In this document: positions 55,260 to 64,000 of the stretch, piece by piece
Position numbering within the stretch: the stretch's first letter is position 1
Layout: each line of letters opens with the position of its first letter
Assembly (NCBI RefSeq): GCF_910592395.1
Contig: NC_088313.1
Span: 10,640,937-10,704,936, forward strand
Length of the DNA stretch: 64,000 nt
Direction: 5' to 3'
Source: Lineus longissimus
Taxonomy: Eukaryota; Nemertea; Pilidiophora; Heteronemertea; Lineidae
Notes under the pieces: generated by a model
Database searches by the model: none
What the model saw: only the letters and a program-made list of their open reading frames with translations
What the model was told of the DNA's origin: nothing
Program-made: the position numbers and the translations under genes

Positions 55260-55483
55260 GACCTCATTCTCTTAATACAGGTCGGATCGCGCTGATTTTT
55301 CGTTTTTTGAGTTCACCTTGGGCAACTCCTAATTTAGCACCGTCAACGAAGTGGCTAGGCCTTCCCGGTCAAAAATGTCCAATTTTGTCCACAGATGGGT
55401 CCCTGGATGGATGGATGGATTGCAGGACGGACACCATTTGAACAGCTATTCTACTAGCTCCGCTGACTTTGTCAGCTGAGCTA

Positions 55484-56533
55484 AATGAAATGGCCAGGGC
55501 CATTGTGCTCACCTCATGTGGAGGAAAGATGGATAAAGAGCATGGTATTGTGTCATGTAGTGTTAGGTTTGATGTAGGTCCAAGCAATTACAATTTCCCC
55601 AAAATGGCCAATTTACAGTACATTCGACCTCTGTGACCTTGAAAAGTAGGTCAAATCAAAGAAGACCCGGGTGACACATTGAATGGTTGTTAGAATTAGA
55701 TCTACCTATGATATAAAATTGGTGCCAATCGGGCAAGTCATTACTAGGAATAATGGCATTTTGAAGAATTTAGGATTTGGCCCCCTCCCTGCAGGCCAAA
55801 CGGCAAATCAGATCGCACCAAACTTCAGTACCTGAGATCACCTGACCAAGGGGTACATGTGTACTTAATTTGTGATCAATAGTCATTGCAGTTAAGAAAC
55901 GTGCCATAGTTACGGCCTGACGGCGAATTTATGCCATTTGACCTCTGTGACCTTGACAAGAAGGTCAAATTAAAAACATGTGTGACATATACTGTATCGT
56001 GGTTAGATGTACCCATGATATCAAATTGGTGGCAATCGGGCAAGAAGTTAAGGAATAATCACATTTTTAAGGTTTTTAGATTTTGCCCCCTGGTGGTCAA
56101 GTGGTGAATCATATTGGACCAAACTTTGGTCCCTGAGATCACCTGACTAAGGGGTAAATGTGTACCAAATTTGGTATCAATAGTCATTGCAGTTTAGAAA
56201 CGTGCCATCGTTACATCCTAACGGCCGATTTACACCATTTGACCTCTGTGACCTTGAAAAGGAGGTCAAATCAAAAACCCGGAGGATATATGATGCACCT
56301 TTGCTAGAAGTACCTACCATATTTTTTTCAAAATTTCCCGACTACTATTAAGGGAGATATTGCATATTTTCACTTTTAACATTTGGCCCCCTGGTGGCCA
56401 AACCATGAAACGAATCGGACCGAAACTAGGTCTCCAAGGTGTCATTACATAAGGGTACATGTGTACCAAGTTTCAACTCAATAGCTCTAACAGTTACGAA
56501 ACGTGCCCTGCTAACGGACGACGGACGACGACG

Positions 56534-56574
<41 letters not shown>

Positions 56575-56630
56575 ACGACGGACGCCACGGTATGGGATAA
56601 GCTCACCTCTGCTAAGAGGTGAGCTAAAAA
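55484..56630 (+). mobile_element. family B repeat, copy B1 (full length)
   Basis: Starts AATGAAATGGCCAGGGCCAT, TGTGCTCACCTCATGTGGAG; ends with a GAC microsatellite (56514-56582), GCCACGGTATGGGATAA and the hairpin AGCTCACCTCT-GCTA-AGAGGTGAGCT followed by AAAAA. GCTCACCTC near the left and GAGGTGAGC at the right are subterminal inverted repeats. About 1.15 kb, three modules; DR3 words at 55939 and 56240. Starts directly at the end of the preceding C element. Confidence 0.85.
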
Positions 56631-56646
56631 CCAAATGTATGCATTA

Positions 56647-57400
56647 TTGGCTCACCATAGGGGAGTCTATACAATACCGCAGTGTCCGTCGTCGTATCCT
56701 GTGGTACGTTTCTTAACCACTAGGCCTATGAACTTGAAACTTTGTACATGTGACCCCCTAGGTCATGTGACCCCTGACACTGAATTTCGGTCCAATCTGA
56801 TTCTCAGAAATCTAAGAAGTGTGATATCTTGCTTATAAATGACTTGTTTTCGATAAAACTTTTGTGGTAGGTACTCTCAGCAACGATACATCACATATCA
56901 TACAGGTTTTTAATTTGACCAACTTTTCAAGGTCCAAGAGGTCGAATGGCATAAATTGGCTGGTCGAGTGTAAACTTTGGCACGTTTCTTAACCGCCAAA
57001 GCTATGAAAGTGAACCCTGTACATCGGAGAACCTCTGGTGCCGAATTTTGGCCCGAATTGATTCTTGGGTTTGGGGCCAAAACAGAAAAAGTAAGAAGTG
57101 CAATATCTTGCTTATAAGTGAATTATTTTCAATGAAATTTTTATAGCAGAGACCCCCAGCAAGGATGCGTCAGATGTCTGGAGGCCAAATCTGAAAGCCT
57201 CAAGATTTGTGATTCACCCAATTGATGTACATGGGAACATCTTGCCACCTTACAGTATTAGTTACTATAACTGGCACATAGGTTTTTGATTTCACCTATT
57301 TTTCATGGTCCAAGCAGTTAAATGTCATAAAACTTCCATTTGTAGTACTTTCCGTAACTAGCATGAGTTGATTGTCTACGATGAGCATGATGGCCCCTGG
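56647..57400 (-). mobile_element. family A repeat, copy A5
   Basis: Reverse orientation: TTGGCTCACCATAGGGGAGT with a short CGTCGTCGT tract, to GATGAGCATGATGGCCCCTG. Diverged and internally deleted. Lies about 16 bases after B1. Confidence 0.7.
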
Positions 57401-57594
57401 ATTTTGATACATGGCATACCAAAATCTCTTGATCATGGTTTACGCTATGATTGAAAACCAGTGCTCAGAACTCCCGGAGATAAAAAATTATTGTGTCTCT
57501 TTGATTTTAGTAATCTTGCATGCAGCCACGCAGCTTCTAAAAATTTTACTAGCTAGCCTCGAAATATTTCAGTCGCCCTGTTTCTTGGTTGCAG
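57401..57594 (+). other. intron preceding the terminal exon
   Basis: Ends in a strong acceptor, CCCTGTTTCTTGGTTGCAG. Confidence 0.5.
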
Positions 57595-57758
57595 AAGGCA
57601 CCTTCTCAAATCCTCATGAAGAAATTTTAGTGCATGCCAATAAACTGGTGAAATCTCATCCTCTAAGTCATGGTATCTATAGCAAGAGTGACCTGGGTTA
57701 TTTAGAGTTTAGGTCAGGTAGTTTTATCCACAGGAATGAATTGGTCTTGGAATGCTGA
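57595..57758 (+). CDS. terminal coding exon, probably of the 36373 host gene
   Basis: After acceptor GTTTCTTGGTTGCAG the frame (two leftover bases, then GTFSNPHEEILVHANKLVKS ... SFIHRNELVLEC) ends at TGA 57756-57758. The polar, even composition is that of real coding sequence. AATAAA follows 44 bases after the stop. It needs an upstream exon ending with one base; exon 4 ends in phase 0, so at least one exon in the repeat-filled 44.7-57.6 kb gap is unseen, or this belongs to another plus-strand gene. Confidence 0.6.
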
Positions 57759-57801
57759 CCTAGTGCACTGGAGATGCTGGGGACCACGTACTTGATTAGC
57801 T

Positions 57802-57807
57802 AATAAA
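57802..57807 (+). terminator. AATAAA poly(A) signal
   Basis: AATAAA 44 bases after the TGA of the 57595-57758 exon, followed by TTGTTGCATTTTG, a T/G-rich stretch expected downstream of a cleavage site. Confidence 0.5.
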
Positions 57808-58268
57808 TTGTTGCATTTTGTCTCTTCGTGATTTCAACATAACCTTATCTTTCTTCGTGGAGGAATGGGAGAGATTTTTAAGAGCCTAAGAAGTGACATA
57901 TTTATTCAAATATAGTCATTGTTTTTACTGCCATATTTATTGAAATGCCTTTTTTAGCTCAGCTGACAAAGTCAGCGAAGCATTGCAGGGTCCAAGTCTG
58001 TGGACAATTGATTTGATTAATTTGTCTCTTCAATATTGCTCCTTTATTGCATTAGATTTTCATCGCAATTCAATCTATTCAAGATATAGCCAATTTGAAC
58101 CTGTCTGCGCCAAGGATAGGTTCCCGATCGACTCACTAGGGATACGCAGTAGAGCACAATGTCCTGAAAAACGACCCTTTGTATTGTAAATTCCAATCAC
58201 CTGCAGGACAGGTCAATTTCTCTCAATAAAATTAATTTTGTTGACTCCTGTAATCTCTACCTTATTAA

Positions 58269-61046
58269 AAATGAAACGGCCAGGGGCCACTGTGCTCACC
58301 GTATACATCTTTTAGTAGGCAGGATCATGCTTAGTTTAGAGGTGAATATGGTGAACACAATCAGGCATGAAGACTTTTTTTAGATGTGTATTGATGTCAA
58401 GTAATAAGACAGGGCAGTATATATAAGTTTATGATTCCACCAATAATTGTCTATGACATCAACAAGATCAATATCGTGTGATTGCTAAAAGTCCCTGCAA
58501 TAAAAAATTAATCGAAAAAAAGTCATTAATAAGCGAGATATTGCACGTCCTACTTTTTCAGTTTTGACCCCCTGGTGGCCAAATCAAGAATCAGATCAGG
58601 CCAAAATTCGGTGTCAAAGATTATCTGGTGTAGGGGGTTACATGTACCAACTTTCAAGTTCATAGCTTCAGCAGTTAAGAAACGTGCCATAGTTACACTC
58701 TAATGGCCAATTTACGCCATTTGACCTCTGTGACCTAGAAAAGGAGGTCAAATCAAAAAAATCGTAGGACATGTGTTGTATCCTTGCTAGAAGTCCCTGC
58801 CATAAAAATTTTATCGAAAACAATTCACTCAAATGAGCAAGATATTGCACTTCTTCCTTTTTAGCTCACCTCTTAGCAGAGGTGAGCTTATCCCATACCG
58901 TGGCGTCCGTCGTCCGTCGTCCGTCGTCGTCGTCGTCGTCGTCGTCGTCCGTCGTCCGTTAGCAGGGCACGTTTCGTAACTGTTAGAGCTATTGAGTTGA
59001 AACTTGGTACACATGTACCCTTATGTAATGACACCTTGGAGACCAAGTTTCGGTCCGATTCGTTTCATGGTTTGGCCACCAGGGGGCCAAACGTTAAAAG
59101 TGAAAATATGCAATATCTCCCTTAATAGTAGTCGGGAAATTTTGAAAAAAATATGGTGGGTACTTCTAGCAAAGGTGCATCATATATCCTCCGGGTTTTT
59201 GATTTGACCTCCTTTTCAAGGTCACAGAGGTCAAATGGTGTAAATTGGCCCTTAGGATGTAACGATGGCACGTTTCTAAACTGCAATGACTATTGATACC
59301 AAATTTGGTACACATTTACCCCTTAGTCAGGTGATCTCAGGGACCAAAGTTTGGTTCAATATGATTCACCACTTGACCACCAGGGGGCAAAATCCAAAAA
59401 CCTTAAAAATGTGATTATTCCTTAACTTCTTGCCCGATTGCCACCAATTTGATATCATGGGTACATCTAACCACCATACAGTATATGTCACACAGGTTTT
59501 CAATTTGACCTTCTTGTCAAGGTCACAGAGGTCAAATGACGTAAATTCGCCGTCACGCCGTAACTATGGCACGTTTCTTAACTGCAATGACTATTGATCA
59601 CAAATTAAGTACACATGTACCCCTTGGTCAGGTGATCTCAGGTACCGAAGTTTGGTGCGATCTGATTTGCCGTTTGGCCTCCAGGGAGGGGGCCAAATCC
59701 TAAATTCATCAAAATGCCATTATTCCTAGTAATGACTTGCCCGATTGGCACCAATTTTATATCATAGGTACATCTAATTCTAACAACCATTCAATGTGTC
59801 ACCCGGGTCTTCTTTGATTTGACCTACTTTTCAAGGTCACAAAGGTCGAATGTACTGTAAATTGGCCATTTTGGGGAAATTGTAATTGCTTGGACCTACA
59901 TCAAACCTAACACTACATGACACAATACCATGCTCTTTATCCATCTTTCCTCCACATGAGGTGAGCACAATGGCCCTGGCCATTTCATTCCATTATGGCC
60001 CCCTGGTGGTCGAATAAAGAATCAGATCAGGCCAAAATTCGGCATCAAAGTTTATCTGATGTAGGGGGTTATATGCACCAAGTTTCAAGTTCATAGCTTT
60101 ACTGGTTAAGAAACGTGCCATAGTTTACACTCTAACGGCCAATTTACGCCATATGACCTCTGTGACCTTGAAAAGTACGTCAAATTGAAAACCCGTAAAA
60201 CATGTGATGTATTCTTCCTAAGAGTACCTACCATAAAAATTTTATCGAAAACAAGTCACTTATAAGCGAGTTATCACACTTTTTAGATATCCACTTTTGG
60301 CCCCCTGGTGGCAAAGTTGAGAATCAGATCAAACTGAAATTCAGCACCAGAGGCTATGTGATATAGGGGGTTATATGTACTAAGTTTCAAGTTCATAGCT
60401 TTAGTGGTTAAGAAACGTGCCATAGTTTACACTCTAACGGCCAATTTACGCCATATGACCTCTGTGACCTTGAAAAGTAGGTCAAATTGAAAACCCGTAA
60501 GATATGTGATGTATTCTTCCTAAGAGTACCTACCATAAAAATGTTATCGAAAACAAGTCACTTATAAGCGAGATATCACACTTTTTAGATTTCCACTTTT
60601 GGCCCCCTGGTGGCGAAGTTGAGGATCAGATCAAACTGAAATTCAGCACCAGAGGCTATGTGATATAGGGGGTTATATGTACTAAGTTTCAAGTTCATAG
60701 CTTAAGTAGGTCAAATTAAAAACCCTTATGTTATAAGATGTATATTTGCTATGAGTACCTACAACACAAGTTTCATCGAAAACAAGTCACTAATAAGCGA
60801 GATATCACACTTTTTAGATATCGACATTTGGCCCCCTGGTGGCCAAGTTGAGAATCAGATCGGACCGAAATTCAGTGTCAGAGGTCACCTGACCTAGGGG
60901 GTGCTGTGTACAAAGTTTCAAGTTCATAGCCCTAGCGGTTAAGAAATGTGCCACTGTTTTTGAAATAGGATACGACGACGGACGACAGACGACGGACGAC
61001 GGACACTGCGGTATTACATAGACTCCCCTACGGTGAGCCAAAAAAA
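58269..61046 (+). mobile_element. family A repeat, copy A6, interrupted by B2
   Basis: Starts AATGAAACGGCCAGGGGCCA, ends GACGG microsatellite (60969-61004), ACTGCGGTATT, CTACGGTGAGCC. The sequence resumes after B2 exactly where it stopped. Modules after B2 are nearly identical to those of A4. About 1.65 kb without B2. Confidence 0.85.
58863..59989 (-). mobile_element. family B repeat, copy B2, inserted in A6
   Basis: Reverse: AGCTCACCTCT-TAGC-AGAGGTGAGCT hairpin, then CCCATACCGTGGCGTCC and a CGTC microsatellite, ending CCTGGCCATTTCATT. The uninterrupted site in A4 (near 52436-52449, CTTTTTCCATTATGG) shows insertion in a T-run without a target duplication longer than TT. DR3 words at 59219 and 59520. 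Confidence 0.9.
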
Positions 61047-61430
61047 TACAGTGGTGTTAGTCCCAAACTGGTCATTTCTATTTATTTTGACCTCTGTTAA
61101 ATCAGGATACCTCTCAATTACAGACAGCATTTTGTATCCTTGTGCTGTGCAACCCAGCCTGGACATACCACAGTTGTCCATGGAGAAGTCTCATCCTCTC
61201 TGATACTTCTTTTCTGTAAAGCTACCGATACACCATACTGAACTAGGGATATCTTCTGTTGCCTCCTGTAATATTTACATACCATGGCTGATTAATTCAA
61301 TCATATTTCATCCAGCTGGCAGCTCTGCATTGGAAATTTTAATGGTATAACGTGTTCTCTTGACCTTCAAACAGTAGTATAAAGCCGATATTTACTACTT
61401 TACCCCCTCAGTCCTATGTTATTAGGTCAT
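61047..61430 (-). other. interior of family C element, no gene seen
   Basis: No supported feature. Confidence 0.4.
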
Positions 61431-61655
61431 CCAGCTGAGCGCCAGACCCTTGGGCCTCTTGTTATATTGCACTTCTTGGCAACTAATGCAGTTTTACCTG
61501 CTATAAATTTCTTATGGTGGGTGCTATAACCGTATTTTTGGAAATTCATGAGGGTCAGCAGCATTTTTAAAAGTCACAAGATCATCAGTATGGTGAATTT
61601 CTAGTCTGGGTGCTAAATCAGAAAAAAATAATTCGTGTGGGTGCTGCACCCAGTT

Positions 61656-62694
61656 AATGAAATGGCCAGGGCCATTGTGCTCACCTCATGTGGAGGAAAG
61701 ATGGATAAAGAGCATGGTATTGTGTCATGTAGTGTTAGGTTTGATGTAGGTCCAAGCAATTACAATTTCCCCAAAATGGCCAATTTACAGTACATTCGAC
61801 CTCTGTGACCTTGAAAAGTAGGTCAAATCAAAGAAGACCCGGGTGACACATTGAATGGTTGTTAGAATTAGATGTACCTATGATATAAAATTGGTGCCAA
61901 TCGGGCAAGTAATACTAGGAATAATGGCATTTTGAAGAATTTAGGATTTGGCCCCCTCCCTGGAGGCCAAACGGCAAATCAGATCGCACCAAACTTCGGT
62001 ACCTGAGACCACCTGACCAAGGGGTACATGTGTACTTAATTTGTGATCAATAGTCATTGCAGTTAAGAAACGTGCCATAGTTACGGCCTGACGGCCAATT
62101 TACACCATTTGACCTCTGTGACCTTGACAAGAAGGTCAAATTAAAAACCTGTGTGACATATACTGTATGGTGGTTGGATGTACCCATGATATCAAATTGG
62201 TGGCAATCGGGCAAGAAGTTAAGGAATAATCACATTTTTAAGGTTTTTGGATATTGCCCCCTGGTGGTCAAGTGGTGAATCATATTGGACCAAACTTCAG
62301 TCCCTGAGATGACCTGACTAACGGGTAAATGTGTACCAAATTTGGTATCAATAGACATTGCAGTTTAGAAACGTGCCATCGTTACATCCTAACGGCCAAT
62401 TTACACCATTTGACCTCTGTGACCTTGAAAAGGAGGTCAAATCAAAAACCCGGAGGATATATGATGCACCTTTGCTAGAAGTACCTACCATATTTTTTTC
62501 AAAATTTCCCGACTACTATTAAGGGAGATATTGCATATTTTCACTTTTAACGTTTGGCCCCCTGGTGGCCAAACCATGAAACGAATCGGACCGAAACTTG
62601 GTCTCCAAGGTGTCATTACATAAGGGTACATGTGTACCAAGTTTCAACTCAATAGCTCTAACAGTTACGAAACGTGCCCTGCTAACGGACGACG

Positions 62695-62729
<35 letters not shown>

Positions 62730-62777
62730 ACGCCACGGTATGGGATAAGCTCACCTCTGCTAAGAGGTGAGCTAAAA
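61656..62777 (+). mobile_element. family B repeat, copy B3 (full length)
   Basis: Start AATGAAATGGCCAGGGCCAT; GAC microsatellite 62687-62729; terminal hairpin AGCTCACCTCT-GCTA-AGAGGTGAGCT and AAAAA. Nearly identical to B1 by eye. DR3 words at 62110 and 62411. Confidence 0.9.
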
Positions 62778-62888
62778 ATGCAGATAAAAGGGCAATTTTC
62801 TGTCTTTTTTGACCCAAATTCTCATAATTTTCTCATGACGTGAGAACATCGAGAACGTCGTGGACAACGTCACGGCCTCATGAAAAAA

Positions 62889-62987
62889 TTGTCGGAACTT
62901 CGCGACGTCGTGGAAGTTCCGGCAACAATCAGGACAATGTGACGTCTGTATTGCACGAGAAATGATCCCGAGCATTCTCGTGCAATA
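62889..62987. repeat. two adjacent small hairpins
   Basis: TTGTCGGAACTT (62889-62900) pairs imperfectly with AAGTTCCGGCAA (62914-62925). TATTGCACGAGAA (62949-62961) pairs perfectly with TTCTCGTGCAATA (62975-62987). A CGTCGTGGA-type word recurs around them. Confidence 0.6.
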
Positions 62988-63304
62988 AAATATTTTTATC
63001 GAATGGCTGTATTGCACGGTCAGGTCATGCGATAAATGTTTCATGTATCTTTTGCCAATTTCTCTAAAAAATAAGGTCTGCATAGTTATAAACCGCTGTG
63101 GTGTTTGTGATGTCTTATAAATAGCGGTCCCTGGTACATTGTCCGTAAGTTTGGATGAATTTGAAAGGATTTTTGAGTCATTTTTTGTAGGTTTTCATGG
63201 TCATGTCTGCCGGATCACTGCACTTAGGGTATATTATAAAATGTGTCGACTCCCATCCTGAGATTCAGGTTTTTGATACTCCTACGTTCCTACAAAACTC
63301 TGAG

Positions 63305-64000
63305 AATGAAATGGCCAGGGCCATTGTGCTCACCTCATGTGGAGGAAAGATGGATAAAGAGCATGGTCTTGTGTCATGTAGTGTTAGGTTTGATGTAGGT
63401 CCAAGCAATTACAATTTCCCCAAAATGGCCAATTTACAGTACATTCGACCTCTGTGACCTTGAAAAGTAGGTCAAATCAAAGAAGACCCGGGTGACACAT
63501 TGAATGGATGTTAGAATTAGATGTACCTATGATATAAAATTGGTGCCAATCGGGCAAGTCATTACTAGGAATAATGGCATTTTGAAGAATTTAGGATTTG
63601 GCCCCCTCCCTGGAGGCCAAACGGCAAATCAGATCGCACCAAACTTCGGTACCTGAGATCACCTGACCAAGGGGTACATGTGTACTTAATTTGTGATCAA
63701 TAGTCATTGCAGTTAAGAAACATGCCATAGTTACGGCCTGACGGCGAATTTACGCCATTTGACCTCTGTGACCTTGACAAGAAGGTCAAATTAAAAACCT
63801 GTGTGACATATACTGTATGGTGGTTAGATGTACCCATGATATCAAATTGGTGGCAATCGGGCAAGAAGTTAAGGAATAATCACATTTTTAAGGTTTTTGG
63901 ATTTTGCCCCCTGGTGGTCAAGTGGTGAATCATATTGGACCAAACTTTGGTCCCTGAGATCACCTGACTAAGGGGTAAATGTGTACCAAATTTGGTATCA
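63305..64000 (+). mobile_element. family B repeat, copy B4 (cut by window end)
   Basis: Start AATGAAATGGCCAGGGCCAT; nearly identical to B3 up to the window end. DR3 word at 63760. Confidence 0.9.

Larger units (their letters stand above)
51170..55485 (+). mobile_element. family C element with nested A4
   Basis: 5' end AACAAGAGGCCCAAGGGCCT then GGCGCTCAGCTGAA at 51170; 3' tail from about 55260 ending in hairpin GCTGACTTTGTCAGC and TGAGCTAAA (55463-55485). GCTCAGCTGA at the left and CAGCTGAGC at the right are subterminal inverted repeats. A4 (51932-53566) lies inside. Whether these two ends belong to a single insertion is inferred from orientation and order. Family B copy B1 abuts the 3' end directly. 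Confidence 0.55.
57952..61464 (-). mobile_element. family C element, reverse, containing A6 containing B2
   Basis: Reverse copy: begins with hairpin end TTTTAGCTCAGCTGACAAAG-TCAGC and the tail word GTCTGTGGACAATT; ends CAGCTGAGCGCCAGACCCTT-GGGCCTCTTGTTAT. A6 (58269-61046) lies inside, itself split by B2 (58863-59989). Confidence 0.7.

Noticed and set aside
56459-56716. Open frame with a poly-Asp run (and similar poly-Arg or poly-Val frames at 53446-53652 and 62598-62843)
   Set aside because: These are translations of the GAC/GTC microsatellite in families A and B; no splice or motif support.

Overview
This is eukaryotic, intron-rich, AT-leaning DNA packed with transposable elements. GT-AG introns, a CR1/L2-type LINE 3' end, PIF/Harbinger, KDZ-type and Helitron/Helentron genes, and a 2A-like peptide all point to an animal genome. 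My best guess is a marine invertebrate, possibly a non-vertebrate deuterostome, but nothing here proves the species. No rRNA, tRNA or CRISPR array was seen.

Layout. (1) About 0.8-16.7 kb, minus strand: a multi-exon gene encoding a protein with a SWIM-like zinc finger and a KDZ-like transposase domain, rebuilt here from nine exons. Splice phases agree at every junction but one, and one exon carries a single frameshift. A 6.0-kb PIF/Harbinger element (3270-9272, 46-bp terminal inverted repeats, AAT target duplication) lies in one intron with its own DDE transposase and Myb-like gene. A 1.6-kb TA-flanked element (13511-15091) lies in another. (2) 18.6-21.0 kb, plus strand: a LINE 3' end, then the first coding exon (20067-21001) of an unrecognised host gene. 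(3) 23.1-34.6 kb, minus strand: a Helentron-type gene set, namely a 2A-like peptide, cysteine protease, HUH Rep, Pif1-like helicase and AP-type endonuclease, plus an RPA-like gene whose 3' exon is tandemly duplicated with complementary damage. (4) 35.4-36.0 kb, minus strand: two small adjacent reading frames, one PAN/apple-like and one single-pass membrane type, divergent from the next gene. (5) 36.4-57.8 kb, plus strand: an unrecognised host gene with at least four phase-compatible exons and a likely terminal exon with poly(A) signal at 57.6-57.8 kb; its introns are full of repeats.

(6) From 41 kb to the end, and at 4.4-6.1 kb, the DNA is dominated by three related non-autonomous repeat families (A, B, C here). 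Each has subterminal inverted repeats (GCTCACC...GGTGAGC, or GCTCAGCTGA...TCAGCTGAGC). A and B have a GAC-type microsatellite near one end, and B and C have a short hairpin. This is the architecture of Helentron-associated (DINE/HINE-like) elements, so a Helentron like the one at 28-34.6 kb could be their source of enzymes. That link is inference. A and B are built from modules of about 300 bp, most carrying a DR3 nuclear-receptor-type sequence, AGGTCACAGAGGTCA, which occurs exactly 16 times. Elements are nested up to three deep (C containing A containing B).
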